NCBI GenBank assembly: GCA_029977825.1
Contig: JAPOKD010000004.1
Span: 1-34,288, forward strand
DNA length: 34,288 nucleotides
DNA from: Planctomycetota bacterium
GTDB lineage: Bacteria; Planctomycetota; Planctomycetia; Pirellulales; Pirellulaceae
Direction of reading: 5' to 3'
The notes under the pieces were generated by a model, which was not told the DNA's origin, did not search any database, and saw nothing but the letters and a program-made list of their open reading frames with translations. This document shows positions 8,316 through 16,963 of this stretch, piece by piece (the first letter of the stretch is position 1; every line of letters starts with the position of its first letter). Both the position numbers and the translations under genes were made by a program.

Positions 8316-9332
8316 TCAGGCGTCCACCGCACGCAATGCATCCACGACAGCATTGCAACGCGTCATCGTTTTTTCAAACTCTTCAAACGTCAGCGACTGG
8401 TAACCATCACTCAAGGCAGTACTCGGGTCCGGATGAACTTCGATGATCAGGCCATCAGCCCCAGCTGCGGCGGCTGAAACGGCCATATCGGGAACCATGT
8501 ACGCGTGACCTGTGCCATGGCTGGGATCGATAATCACAGGCAGATGTGTCTTGCGGTGAAGATAGGAAACACTCGCGAGTGGTAGCGTAAAACGGGTATG
8601 GCCCTCGAAAGTCCGAATCCCTCGTTCGCAAAGCATCACCTGATCATTGCCCTCATTGAGAATGTACTCAGCAGCCAGCAGGAACTCATCCATCGTGGCT
8701 GACGCTCCTCTTTTCAGCAGCACTGGTTTACCGGCAGCCCCTACCGCCTCGAGCAGTCGGTAATTCTGCATATTTCTCGCTCCCACCTGCAGGACGTCTG
8801 CATAACGGGCGACCAAGTCCACATCGTCGGTACCCATCACCTCAGTGAAAATTGCGAGGTTTGTTTCTTCCCTGGCCGCTGCCAGCATTTTCAAACCGTC
8901 CTCCTTGAGTCCCTGGAAACTATAAGGGCTCGTTCGCGGTTTGAACGCACCACCACGCAGACCGGTTGCCCCTGCTGCCTTGACCGCTCTGGCTGTCGAC
9001 AGAATCTGCTCTTCATCCTCGACACTGCATGGCCCCGCAATCATCCCAACTTCACCCGCTCCCGCTACAAAATCCAGGATACGAATCTGGGTGGCATGCT
9101 GCTGGACCTCCCGGCTTGCCATTTTATAGGGAGCTGCAATCGGAACGACTGCAGAGACACCAGCACTACTTTCAATTGACTCTTTGAAATGCTCGCGTTT
9201 GTCACCAATGGCAGCCACAACGGTCCGCTCAGTCCCCACAATGACATTCGCCTTCAACCCCATGCTTTCCACCCGCTGAACGGTCGCCTCGACCTCGGCA
9301 TCTGTCGCATTCGGCTCCATCACAACAATCAT
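8316..9332 (-). CDS. aroF: DAHP synthase, type I-beta with N-terminal regulatory domain
   Basis: This enzyme condenses phosphoenolpyruvate and erythrose 4-phosphate in the first step of the shikimate pathway. The ORF track begins at 9491; the ATG at 9332, with AGGTGA just upstream, gives MIVVMEPNATDAEVEATV and 338 residues. Residues of about 1-70 form a ferredoxin-like (ACT-like) domain, as in the Thermotoga-type enzyme, where it mediates feedback inhibition by aromatic amino acids. The catalytic barrel has GPCSVE, RGGAFKPRTSPYSFQG, LQVGARNMQN, LKRGASATMDE and DPSHGTGH. These motifs identify the I-beta/KDO8P-like subgroup. It is the first gene of the apparent rpmF-fab operon. Confidence 0.94.
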   Translation of the reverse strand: MIVVMEPNATDAEVEATVQRVESMGLKANVIVGTERTVVAAIGDKREHFKESIESSAGVSAVVPIAAPYKMASREVQQHATQIRILDFVAGAGEVGMIAGPCSVEDEEQILSTARAVKAAGATGLRGGAFKPRTSPYSFQGLKEDGLKMLAAAREETNLAIFTEVMGTDDVDLVARYADVLQVGARNMQNYRLLEAVGAAGKPVLLKRGASATMDEFLLAAEYILNEGNDQVMLCERGIRTFEGHTRFTLPLASVSYLHRKTHLPVIIDPSHGTGHAYMVPDMAVSAAAAGADGLIIEVHPDPSTALSDGYQSLTFEEFEKTMTRCNAVVDALRAVDA

Positions 9333-9799
9333 TATCTCACCTGGGTTAGACGTATCTTCGGGGATCTCGGAAAAGGGAAAGCGTAAACACGCACGGAACC
9401 TGCTACCAACGGACTCAGCAATGACAATGTGGGTGACGTTGCAGGAGACATCATCAGAACGCGAACGCAATGGGATGTCACGGGGGTACACCCTCGATTC
9501 GCTGCTCAGAGGTGCAGAATTGCGTCATGCATCGCCCGCAAAACAGTCGATGCCGCCTTCAAAAAATGGCTGAAACGCCTGACTGCCGCCCGGCCCGACT
9601 TACCAACACGACAGAAAATGCCGCGAGCAAACCGTCTAACCACAAAACGGCTCACATAAGAACGGTGGACTCAGGCACCACCATGGAAATACCGCCTATC
9701 TGCTGACACTCTGTACCAGTACTGATTCCAGATCAGCTTTCGGAGCAAACAGTCTTGTGATGACTTACCAGAATCCCTGACGAGAGCATTTTGCACGCA
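9333..9799. other. Intergenic region upstream of the aroF-fab cluster
   Basis: This 467-bp spacer separates the cytochrome-like gene from DAHP synthase on the minus strand and should contain the cluster's promoter. I see no near-consensus -35/-10 pair and no convincing ORF. GGTGG (9664-9668) and CCACC (9678-9682) form a small inverted repeat, with no T-run. AGGTGA beside 9332 is the DAHP synthase ribosome binding site. Confidence 0.45.
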
Positions 9800-11746
9800 T
9801 CATTTCCCCGTGCGCCAGCGTTTCCACGCATCAACGAACTGCGCCGGTGTGGCCTCGAAAGACTGAATGAACGCCTTTTCGAAAGGTAGCCCTCGGCTCA
9901 TATTTCTCAGCAGCCCATCAAAACCCTTTTTCTGAGCACGATCAAGCATCGCAGCCATGATGTCAGTGGCAATCAAATCAGACTGCTCTGGCGTCAGTTT
10001 GCCATCGAGGAATTGCTTCGAGTTGCCCATCGCCGCCAACGCCTCGACAAGCTCACGATTGACCGTTGTTTTCACCCCTCTGCCTCGTGATGACTTCTCA
10101 GTATTACCATGTCGCCGTGCGATGACTTTGCCCGTACCCTCGGCAAGCCAACGTGGTACATCTCCCCCGCGTGTGGCAACTGCCAAGGCTACTAATGGTG
10201 ACGTAAGCCGTGCTTCAATTTCATCCTTTTCATCACGATCGGTTGCAACCAGCGAAACGTAGCCGTCGATACCATCATATTTCCAGTGACTGCTCCATCC
10301 GTTCGGGATACCGCGTCCTTCGACCATCTTTGCGAATTCGCTGTAATCATACCTTTTAGGCATTACAAAAATGGTCGCTCTTCCCTTGAAGAATGCCTGT
10401 CCGGCATCCGCTGACACAACCGACTTCACAGCTTTCATTTGGTCTTCTGCCAGCTCGGCGACGAGTTTGACCGTAGCAGGGGCAGCAGAACCAACAACAT
10501 AGAAGTGTTCCGTTGTTTCAGTCGTCAGGTCGGCCCCGGTAGAAACCACCAGCTTGATATTTTCACCAGCGATTTCGGCACGACGATCACTCAGTTCCTG
10601 AGGTGTCGCAGCAGCGGCCCATGCCAATTGGCTCATGACCTGCAATGGCTGATTGTCCGAGGCCCCATCAAGCGTCGCGCCCTCATCAATCCAGGTAGAG
10701 ATCAGCTTGATCGAATCCTCCGAGAAAGCTGGACGCCCCCCAGCGGGCATCTTCAACCCCATGGTTCCGCGAAGCTTTTTGACCAGCAGACTTTCTTCCC
10801 CATTCCCGGGAATGACAATATCGCCGCTATCACCGCCACGCAGCAGCTGTGCAAAGGTGTCCATGCTCAAACCACCACTGGCTCGCATCGCGTTGATATG
10901 ACAACCTTTACAGCTTTCAACCAGCAGTGGAGCCACATCGCCAGCAAAGCTGACTGTTTCTTTGCCGGTCGCCTTCATCGCCTTGAGTCTTGGCCGCGGT
11001 GGCTCAGCTGTGGTCGCCCCTGCTGCAATCGGCGCGGCTGGGTCAGGACCGTCAAATTTCGCGCCAGCAACAATCCAATCCTTCAATATTTTCAATTCGG
11101 CAGGTGTCACCTTGCCACCACCTCGCGGCATGTCCCCAGTTTCGATGGTCTCGATCAAGCGACTTCCCACAGTATCGCCGGCGAAGATGACCACGCCCTC
11201 TGGAGGACCTTTCATGAGGGCTGCATAGGTCGCCAAGTTGAATCCACCTTTACTGTCGGAAGCATGGCACCGCCCACAACGTGTCGACAAAATTGGTGCG
11301 ACAGCCTTGGTAAAACTGATTCCATCAGCCGGCATCGGCTCTGGATTACCAGGTTCTGGGGTTGTTCCAAGCTTGGGCTTTGCGGGAGCATCCTCAGGCC
11401 GCTTTGGCCTTGTGAAGGTTGGTAGTGTGATTCCCTCAAAGTCCAGCAAAGTCCGAGCCTTTTCGATCCGCTGCATTGCCGGCAGTAAATCGTCGTATAG
11501 CCTCTGCGACCCGCCCTTGGTGGCCTCTTCTATCTGCTTGACCGCAGTTCGGACGTACTCGGCAGAGGCCTCGAAATCCCCTGCCGTGTAGCTCTTCGCA
11601 GCCCGCAAAACACTAGCGTTCACGGTTTGAACGGTTTTCTTTTCCTCAGCCGTGCGCCCAGCGGCATTCGCTAGGGTGGTGAAGAAAATCGACGTAACGG
11701 ACAAAAACACAACAAATTTGCTGAGCTGTGGGATCAATGATCGCAT
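9800..11746 (-). CDS. Secreted planctomycete cytochrome-like protein with degenerate peptidase-like C-terminus
   Basis: The ORF track starts at 11875, but the ATG at 11746 begins a signal peptide (MRSLIPQLSKFVVFLSVTS, then TTLANAA) and gives 648 residues. Two planctomycete-type cytochrome C domains follow. The first has STRCGRCHASDSKGG near residue 155 and the second LVESCKGCHINA near residue 278; each ends in a KLIS/KILKDWI-type helix (ILKDWIVAGA, LISTWIDEGA). CxxCH is the covalent haem attachment motif, so the protein should be exported. Residues of about 370-648 resemble a peptidase MA/DUF1570-like fold, with VPRWLAEGTG matching the P.WL.EG signature, but the expected HExxH is replaced by a sequence around LTSPLVALAVAT. 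An Arg/Pro linker separates signal and cytochrome parts. It is probably transcribed alone or behind thrS. Confidence 0.82.
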   Translation of the reverse strand: MRSLIPQLSKFVVFLSVTSIFFTTLANAAGRTAEEKKTVQTVNASVLRAAKSYTAGDFEASAEYVRTAVKQIEEATKGGSQRLYDDLLPAMQRIEKARTLLDFEGITLPTFTRPKRPEDAPAKPKLGTTPEPGNPEPMPADGISFTKAVAPILSTRCGRCHASDSKGGFNLATYAALMKGPPEGVVIFAGDTVGSRLIETIETGDMPRGGGKVTPAELKILKDWIVAGAKFDGPDPAAPIAAGATTAEPPRPRLKAMKATGKETVSFAGDVAPLLVESCKGCHINAMRASGGLSMDTFAQLLRGGDSGDIVIPGNGEESLLVKKLRGTMGLKMPAGGRPAFSEDSIKLISTWIDEGATLDGASDNQPLQVMSQLAWAAAATPQELSDRRAEIAGENIKLVVSTGADLTTETTEHFYVVGSAAPATVKLVAELAEDQMKAVKSVVSADAGQAFFKGRATIFVMPKRYDYSEFAKMVEGRGIPNGWSSHWKYDGIDGYVSLVATDRDEKDEIEARLTSPLVALAVATRGGDVPRWLAEGTGKVIARRHGNTEKSSRGRGVKTTVNRELVEALAAMGNSKQFLDGKLTPEQSDLIATDIMAAMLDRAQKKGFDGLLRNMSRGLPFEKAFIQSFEATPAQFVDAWKRWRTGK

Positions 11747-11921
11747 CACATCCAAACCAGATAGAGAGAAAAACCTAGCTTCATTGACGAAGCTGCCACG
11801 GTGATAACGCATCTCAACAGTATAAGTACCCACTGGGACCAGCACCGGATCGCTAGCAACGGAATCGGTCAGCAACGCCGCCAGAGGCCAGAAATACCGT
11901 AAAAAGCCGCATGATGTAATG

Positions 11922-11950
11922 CAAAAAAACTAATCAGCGGAGTGCCGCTG
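11922..11950 (-). terminator. Probable intrinsic terminator of thrS
   Basis: On the minus strand CAGCGG(CACT)CCGCTG is a perfect 6-bp stem (11935-11950). It is followed after five bases by TTTTTTT (11923-11929). It starts 4 bases beyond the thrS stop. The short spacer before the T-run lowers confidence slightly. Confidence 0.6.
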
Positions 11951-11953
11951 GGC

Positions 11954-14164
11954 CTAGTACTCATTTCCAACCGCATCAGAATCCACTGCTGCAGCAGAAA
12001 AATCACTCTTCACGACCTGCCGTACCTGCCGGCTGACAATTTCCTGCTTGAGCCTAGCGATTGCCTCTGCCGTGGGCATGGATCCCAAATCGCCATCGAT
12101 ACGGTCACGCAGTGCCACATGCCCAGCCTCTGCCTCCTTGGGACCAACCACCGCCATGTAATTCACCAAATCCAACTGTGCGTTACGGATTTTGGCCTGA
12201 ACCTTGCCACCGCTATTGTCGACGGTCACCTTCAGTCCAGCCGCCTCAAGTTCCTTGGCGACTTGCACCGCGTAGTCGAGTGACTTGTCACTCAATGGCA
12301 AAACTCGTACCTGCTCAGGAGCCAACCAAAGTGGAAATGCGCCTGCAAAGTGCTCAATCAGCATCCCTGTGAACCGCTCCAGAGACCCGAACGGTGCGCG
12401 GTGAATCATGACCGGCCGATGAGCCGCGTTGTCGCTGCCGTTGTACTCAAGCTTGAAACGTTCTGGCAAGTTGTAGTCCAACTGCACGGTCCCAAGCTGC
12501 CATGATCTGCCAATGCAATCACGCACCATAAAGTCGGCCTTGGGGCCATAAAATGCTGCTTCACCAGGTTCCTCATTGAAAGTCAAACCGGAGCCCTGCA
12601 GAACTCCGCGCAATGCGCCTTCCGCATGATCCCAGTTCTCCTCCGAGCCAACATACTTGTCGCTGTCGGGATCACGCAGAGAAAGCTGCACGCTGTAATC
12701 ATCCAGCCCAACAGATTCGAGGACAAACTTAGTCAACTCGATGGTAGCCCGAAATTCATCCTCCACCTGCTGCGCAGTACAGAAAATGTGTGCATCATCC
12801 TGCGTCAAGCCACGCACCCGCAGCATGCCGTTGAGTTCGCCAGTCTGCTCGTGCCGATAAACAGTTCCAAATTCGAACAAACGCAAAGGCAACTGCCGGT
12901 AAGATCTGGGTTGCGCCTTGAAAATCTGGCAATGGTGAGGGCAGTTCATCGGCTTGAGCAGATAACGCTCGTTGTTGACCTGCCAATCATGCAACACTTT
13001 TCGTTTTGCGTCGGCCGATGCCGATGAGCGGTAATCAGGCAGCTTAACACCAAAAACCTCGGCTGCAGCCATCAATTTATCTTCACCGTCGGAATCCAGG
13101 GTTCCCTCCTGCAGACGCTCACTCCATGCGTCCAACATGCCGCCCACCTCACTTCCAAACAAGGGCGCGAATTGACTGTCCCGATAGTAGGGAAAGTGGC
13201 CACTCGTCTCGTACATTTCAACGCGACCGATGTGCGGACTGTAAACCGGGTCATAGCCGCGTGACAACAATTCGCGGCGCAGGAAATCCTCAAGCGCAAC
13301 GCGAACCCTGGCACCTTTGGGCAACCACAGGCACAGCCCTTGTCCAACATCCGGGTTGATGGAGAAGAGTCCATGCTGCTTGCCGAGTACGCGGTGGTCA
13401 CGTCGCTTGGCCTCCTCGATTTGTTCCAGATATGCCTTGAGCTGTTTTTTGTCGAAAAATGCCGTGCCATACAATCGCTGTAGCTGACGCCCCGACGTAT
13501 CTCCCTTCCAGTGCGAGCCAGCAATGGTCATCAATTTGATCGCTTTGATCTTGCCTGCATCAGGAATATGCGGGCCTCGGCACAGATCCACAAACTCGCC
13601 TTGGCGGTAAAAGCTCACCGTGGGCTGATCAGAAAGACCAGTATCAATGTGCTCGACCTTCAAATCCTGATCCAGATCATCGCAAAGCTTTCTTGCCTCC
13701 TCGCGATCCAGAATGAAACGCTCGAACGGCTCTCTTTCCTTGATGATGCGTTTCATTTCGGCTTCGATCTTCGGAAAATCGTCCTCGCTGATTTTCTCTG
13801 GCAAATCAAAGTCGTAATAAAAGCCTCCCTCTGTTGTTGGCCCAAATGCCAGAGAAACTCCGTCAAACAAACGCATGACGGCGCGAGCCATCACGTGCGC
13901 TGCTGAATGCCTCAAGACACCCAATGCAGCTTCGTCCCGACCGGTCAGCAAGGTCAACGACAAAGGCTCGAGCCCTTCGGAAAATTCGCCCAATGGACGA
14001 TCGGCGTCAACGACAGCTCCCGACACCTCCGCAGCAATCACGCTGCGGGCAAGTCCTTCGCTGATTCCCTTAGCTACATCCATCGCCGTTGTTTCGGGCG
14101 GATGCTCCGCGAGCGTTCCATCGGGAAGTTGAATTTGAATGCTGGAAGCAGAAGCGGAGCTCAT
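11954..14164 (-). CDS. thrS: Threonyl-tRNA synthetase
   Basis: ThrRS charges tRNA-Thr with threonine. The 736-residue protein has the expected order: an N-terminal TGS domain ([12 protein letters not shown]), the editing domain with [11 protein letters not shown] and [13 protein letters not shown], then the class II catalytic core and an anticodon-binding domain near the end ([16 protein letters not shown]). The zinc ligands are in MNCPHHC, DDAHIFC and [13 protein letters not shown], so the active site is intact. It is about 90 residues longer than the E. coli enzyme. Roughly 55 residues are inserted between [16 protein letters not shown] and [12 protein letters not shown], just before the first zinc ligand (about residues 338-392). 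The ribosome binding site is not obvious. Confidence 0.96.
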   Translation of the reverse strand: MSSASASSIQIQLPDGTLAEHPPETTAMDVAKGISEGLARSVIAAEVSGAVVDADRPLGEFSEGLEPLSLTLLTGRDEAALGVLRHSAAHVMARAVMRLFDGVSLAFGPTTEGGFYYDFDLPEKISEDDFPKIEAEMKRIIKEREPFERFILDREEARKLCDDLDQDLKVEHIDTGLSDQPTVSFYRQGEFVDLCRGPHIPDAGKIKAIKLMTIAGSHWKGDTSGRQLQRLYGTAFFDKKQLKAYLEQIEEAKRRDHRVLGKQHGLFSINPDVGQGLCLWLPKGARVRVALEDFLRRELLSRGYDPVYSPHIGRVEMYETSGHFPYYRDSQFAPLFGSEVGGMLDAWSERLQEGTLDSDGEDKLMAAAEVFGVKLPDYRSSASADAKRKVLHDWQVNNERYLLKPMNCPHHCQIFKAQPRSYRQLPLRLFEFGTVYRHEQTGELNGMLRVRGLTQDDAHIFCTAQQVEDEFRATIELTKFVLESVGLDDYSVQLSLRDPDSDKYVGSEENWDHAEGALRGVLQGSGLTFNEEPGEAAFYGPKADFMVRDCIGRSWQLGTVQLDYNLPERFKLEYNGSDNAAHRPVMIHRAPFGSLERFTGMLIEHFAGAFPLWLAPEQVRVLPLSDKSLDYAVQVAKELEAAGLKVTVDNSGGKVQAKIRNAQLDLVNYMAVVGPKEAEAGHVALRDRIDGDLGSMPTAEAIARLKQEIVSRQVRQVVKSDFSAAAVDSDAVGNEY

Positions 14165-14200
14165 TGCGAATTACCGTACTTGAGTGGAATCTGACAGACC

Positions 14201-14260
14201 CTCGCATACCGACGGCGAGTGCCCTTAGCGCCAAAGGATGATCGCGGTCCCCATGGACCG
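14201..14260 (-). promoter_or_regulatory. Two hairpins in the thrS leader
   Basis: In minus-strand order, CGGTCC(ATGG)GGACCG (14245-14260) and CTCGC(CGTCGGTAT)GCGAG (14201-14219) are perfect stems of 6 and 5 bp in the region preceding the thrS ATG. E. coli thrS is autoregulated through leader hairpins that mimic tRNA-Thr. The second loop here contains CGU and GGU, both threonine anticodons, but not in a clear anticodon-loop frame. Function is unproven. Confidence 0.3.
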
Positions 14261-14324
14261 TCAATCCCGAATCAAAAGGACGCCCCAGAAGTCCGCCAGC
14301 AGGCGCTTTTTCCCAGCAACACGG

Positions 14325-14360
14325 TTGACAAACTTTCGATTTAAACGATTGTTTTAAACA
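14325..14360 (+). promoter_or_regulatory. Candidate promoter element and TetR-type operator
   Basis: A consensus -35 hexamer TTGACA lies at 14325-14330. It is followed by an AT-rich palindrome TTAAAC-GATT-GTTTTAA (14341-14357) about 40 bases upstream of the TetR-family start. No good -10 hexamer is found at 16-18 bp spacing, so the promoter is uncertain. A palindrome in the divergent thrS/regulator gap is the expected place for an autorepressor site. Confidence 0.4.
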
Positions 14361-14398
14361 GGCGTTCACAATTCGAAACCCGCCCAAAAGAGGCCGCT

Positions 14399-15091
14399 TT
14401 GGTAAATTCAGTCAAAAATTCACTCCAATCGCAGCGGAATTCGAGCGACGAAATCGAAATACGCCCCAACGAGCGTTCTTGTGACACCAGAAGCCGAATC
14501 CTGGCTTCCGCAGGCCCCGTTTTTGCCGCCCAAGGCTACGCCGGCGCGACCGTGCGGGAAATCTGCGCCACTGCTGGGGTCAATATCGCATCAGTGGGCT
14601 ACCACTTCGGTGACAAACTTGGGCTGTATCGTGAAGTAATCCACGCCTTGCGTTTAGCCAGAGCAAAACGGTTTCCAACGCCCAATACTGACTTGCAAAA
14701 GCCGCAAGACACGTTGCAGGCTTTAGTCAATACGCTTCTCGCTCGCATGCTGATTACCGAGGAGGCGGCTTGGGAGACTGAACTTCTGATGCGTGAAATG
14801 CAAAACCCGACTCCTGTTTTCGAGAGCATTGTCGAAGATTTTTTTCGACCGTTATTCGATCAGTTGACTGAAACGCTAGGGCTATTAGTAAAGACCGATC
14901 TGCCAGTTCATACTCTGCAGCACTTGGCTTTCAGCACCGTGGGGCAATGCCTGTACTACCGCGTGGGTGCCCAAGCGATCCAAGTATTGATTCCCGAGCG
15001 GCAAAGAACAGCCAATTACGACATCGAGTCGCTGAGTCAACACATCACAGCGGTCATGTTGGCGGCATGTGACAACTTCGCAAAGCCGTGA
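14399..15091 (+). CDS. TetR-family transcriptional regulator, CecR-like
   Basis: The 230-residue protein has an N-terminal TetR DNA-binding domain at about residues 30-75 (RILASAGPVFAAQGYAGATV, then VNIASVGYHFGDKLGLYREV). The C-terminal half resembles the DUF1956 ligand-binding domain of CecR/YbiH (ETELLMREMQNPT, FFRPLFDQL). No ATG exists near the N-terminus; TTG at 14399 is the only plausible start, and AAAGAGG lies 5 bases before it. It is 72 bp upstream of an RND membrane-fusion gene on the same strand. TetR regulators in this position commonly repress the adjacent pump and themselves. CecR in E. coli likewise neighbours a membrane-fusion protein gene. The inducing compound is unknown. Confidence 0.88.
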   Translation: MVNSVKNSLQSQRNSSDEIEIRPNERSCDTRSRILASAGPVFAAQGYAGATVREICATAGVNIASVGYHFGDKLGLYREVIHALRLARAKRFPTPNTDLQKPQDTLQALVNTLLARMLITEEAAWETELLMREMQNPTPVFESIVEDFFRPLFDQLTETLGLLVKTDLPVHTLQHLAFSTVGQCLYYRVGAQAIQVLIPERQRTANYDIESLSQHITAVMLAACDNFAKP

Positions 15092-15163
15092 AATCAGATT
15101 GACGAACGAAATCACTTCCCAAGAGCAGATCAGGACGAAAGTCTTTCCACGAAAGTTACATAG

Positions 15164-16963
15164 ATGGTTGATACTTTGATTTCCCCACCTGAACCTTCAC
15201 CGGCTGAAAGCCCGCCTTCGCCAGAAACTTCAGAGCAAACATCAACGCTGAAATCGCGTCTTGCCAGCGCCAGCAGAAAAACATGGTTTGACTTCATCAT
15301 CCCATCAGGTTTGCTAGTTGCCGGTTTCGCCATCATGTTTCTGCTTGGCACGGCAGAAACAGAAAAAAAACCTGCCGTGGGCACGGACTACAGTTCGCGA
15401 CTCGAAGCTCTCGGTGAAGTCCGTGTGGAGCGATTGAAGACGCTACATGAACTCGGCGAAAAGATGCAACTTGTCGTCGACGGGAGTGTCGCTCCGTTTC
15501 GCGAAGTCCAAGTGGCAACTGAAGTTTCAGGTGAAATCGTCGAAAAATATCCGATTTGTGAAGCGGGCGCGTACGTCGAGGCCGGAACACCGCTGATGAA
15601 AATCGATACCACCGATTACGACTTTGAAGTGCAACGCCTGACGCAGCTCAAAGCGCAGGAATATCAGGCACTGAGGGAGGTAGATCAGGAGAAGGACAAC
15701 ACCAAACGTTCGATCGAAATCGCCAAGGAAGACATGGCTCTTCAGCAAAAAGAAGTCGATCGCCAAAACGAACTAAGTGACGGATTCACAAGTCCTGCGG
15801 AACGTGACAAGGCGAGAAGGTCTTTATTGGCCGCGCGACAACAGGTAGTCACACTCGAAAATCAACTGAGTTTGCTTGAGGAACGACGCCTGAAAATTGT
15901 TGTAGCTGAACAGCTTGCTGAAACTCAACTTCAGAAGGCACAGAAGGATCTCAAGCGAACAGAAATTCGCGCCCCAATATCGGGAGTGATTGTCAACGAG
16001 AAAGCCGAAGTTCATTCATTTGTAGCACGCGGTACCACCCTCGTCACGATTGACGACACATCCAAAGCAGAGGTCGCCACAAGTCTCCGCATGGACCAAC
16101 TGTACTGGGTGCTTAACCAGGGAAAAAAAACCACGACAGACACGCACCAGAACAACTCAAATGTTTCCAATGCAGTGAACGACGACGGTGCGGAAACTGA
16201 TCCACGCGGCTACACCCTGCCGGAAACAAAAGCAATTATCGAATACGAATTATCGGGTCGCGAGGGTGTCAAATATTACTGGAACGCGAAACTTATGAGC
16301 TACGACGGGATTGGGCTGAACTCAGCAACGCGAACCGTACCGGTACGTCTCATCGTGGATGCGCCGAATCAGCACGTCAATGCGAAAGGGGACCCTCGCG
16401 ATGTCAGTGGTGCAACAGCCCTCGTCCGCGGAATGTACGTACGGGTAAAGTTGCTGATCACACCGCAACCGGACTGGATGGTGCTCCCCGCCCGAGGACT
16501 GCAGGTCGACAACCGCATCCTACAGTTTGTACCCGACCCATCAGTCCTGAATGTGCCCCTAACCGACAGCGAACAGACGGAATCAGTTCCAACGACAGCG
16601 CCTTCGAATCGCGCTGATCAGCAAGACACATTCCAAAAAGACGACTGGATTCCAGGCAAAGTCAAAATTGCAACCGGAATCAACCCGATTGCACCATTGA
16701 GCGGATCCGGCAGCATTTTTGAAGATGACGGCGAAACTGACGCATTCAACGCAAACAAAAGGCGTTTGTGGGTGTGCGAAATTGCGGGCGATTCGTCGGA
16801 ACTTATCCGTCAGAATCCTTTCGTCGTTGTTTCACCATTCGAAGACATTGGTGACACAGCATCACTGGCTCGAGCCGATGCGAGCATCATCAACGCGGTC
16901 TCGGACTCGACATTACAGGGGCAACAACCCACGAGTTTGACCTCCACAGGACAGGAGAACTGA
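15164..16963 (+). CDS. RND efflux periplasmic adaptor (membrane fusion protein)
   Basis: This 599-residue protein should bridge the inner-membrane RND pump and an outer-membrane channel. Residues 1-45 are a Pro/Ser-rich cytoplasmic lead, then one membrane anchor (IIPSGLLVAGFAIMFLLGTA). The first lipoyl half is VQVATEVSGEIVEKYP with YVEAGTPLMKIDTTDY. A long coiled-coil hairpin follows (about residues 150-265, rich in Glu/Gln/Lys), then the second lipoyl half LKRTEIRAPISGVIVNEKAEV. A beta-barrel and membrane-proximal domain complete it. It is longer than AcrA-type adaptors, mainly through the N-terminal lead and a polar insertion near residues 320-345. Its TGA overlaps the pump's ATG by one base. 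Confidence 0.9.
   Translation: MVDTLISPPEPSPAESPPSPETSEQTSTLKSRLASASRKTWFDFIIPSGLLVAGFAIMFLLGTAETEKKPAVGTDYSSRLEALGEVRVERLKTLHELGEKMQLVVDGSVAPFREVQVATEVSGEIVEKYPICEAGAYVEAGTPLMKIDTTDYDFEVQRLTQLKAQEYQALREVDQEKDNTKRSIEIAKEDMALQQKEVDRQNELSDGFTSPAERDKARRSLLAARQQVVTLENQLSLLEERRLKIVVAEQLAETQLQKAQKDLKRTEIRAPISGVIVNEKAEVHSFVARGTTLVTIDDTSKAEVATSLRMDQLYWVLNQGKKTTTDTHQNNSNVSNAVNDDGAETDPRGYTLPETKAIIEYELSGREGVKYYWNAKLMSYDGIGLNSATRTVPVRLIVDAPNQHVNAKGDPRDVSGATALVRGMYVRVKLLITPQPDWMVLPARGLQVDNRILQFVPDPSVLNVPLTDSEQTESVPTTAPSNRADQQDTFQKDDWIPGKVKIATGINPIAPLSGSGSIFEDDGETDAFNANKRRLWVCEIAGDSSELIRQNPFVVVSPFEDIGDTASLARADASIINAVSDSTLQGQQPTSLTSTGQEN

Noticed and set aside
9333-9491. Longer DAHP synthase start
   Set aside because: The ATG at 9332 has AGGTGA at good spacing and gives 338 residues, the length of the Thermotoga-type enzyme; the added segment is not like the family.
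10439-11425. 328-residue + strand ORF
   Set aside because: It lies antisense to the cytochrome-like gene, which has a signal peptide and two CxxCH domains; the + frame has no recognisable motif.
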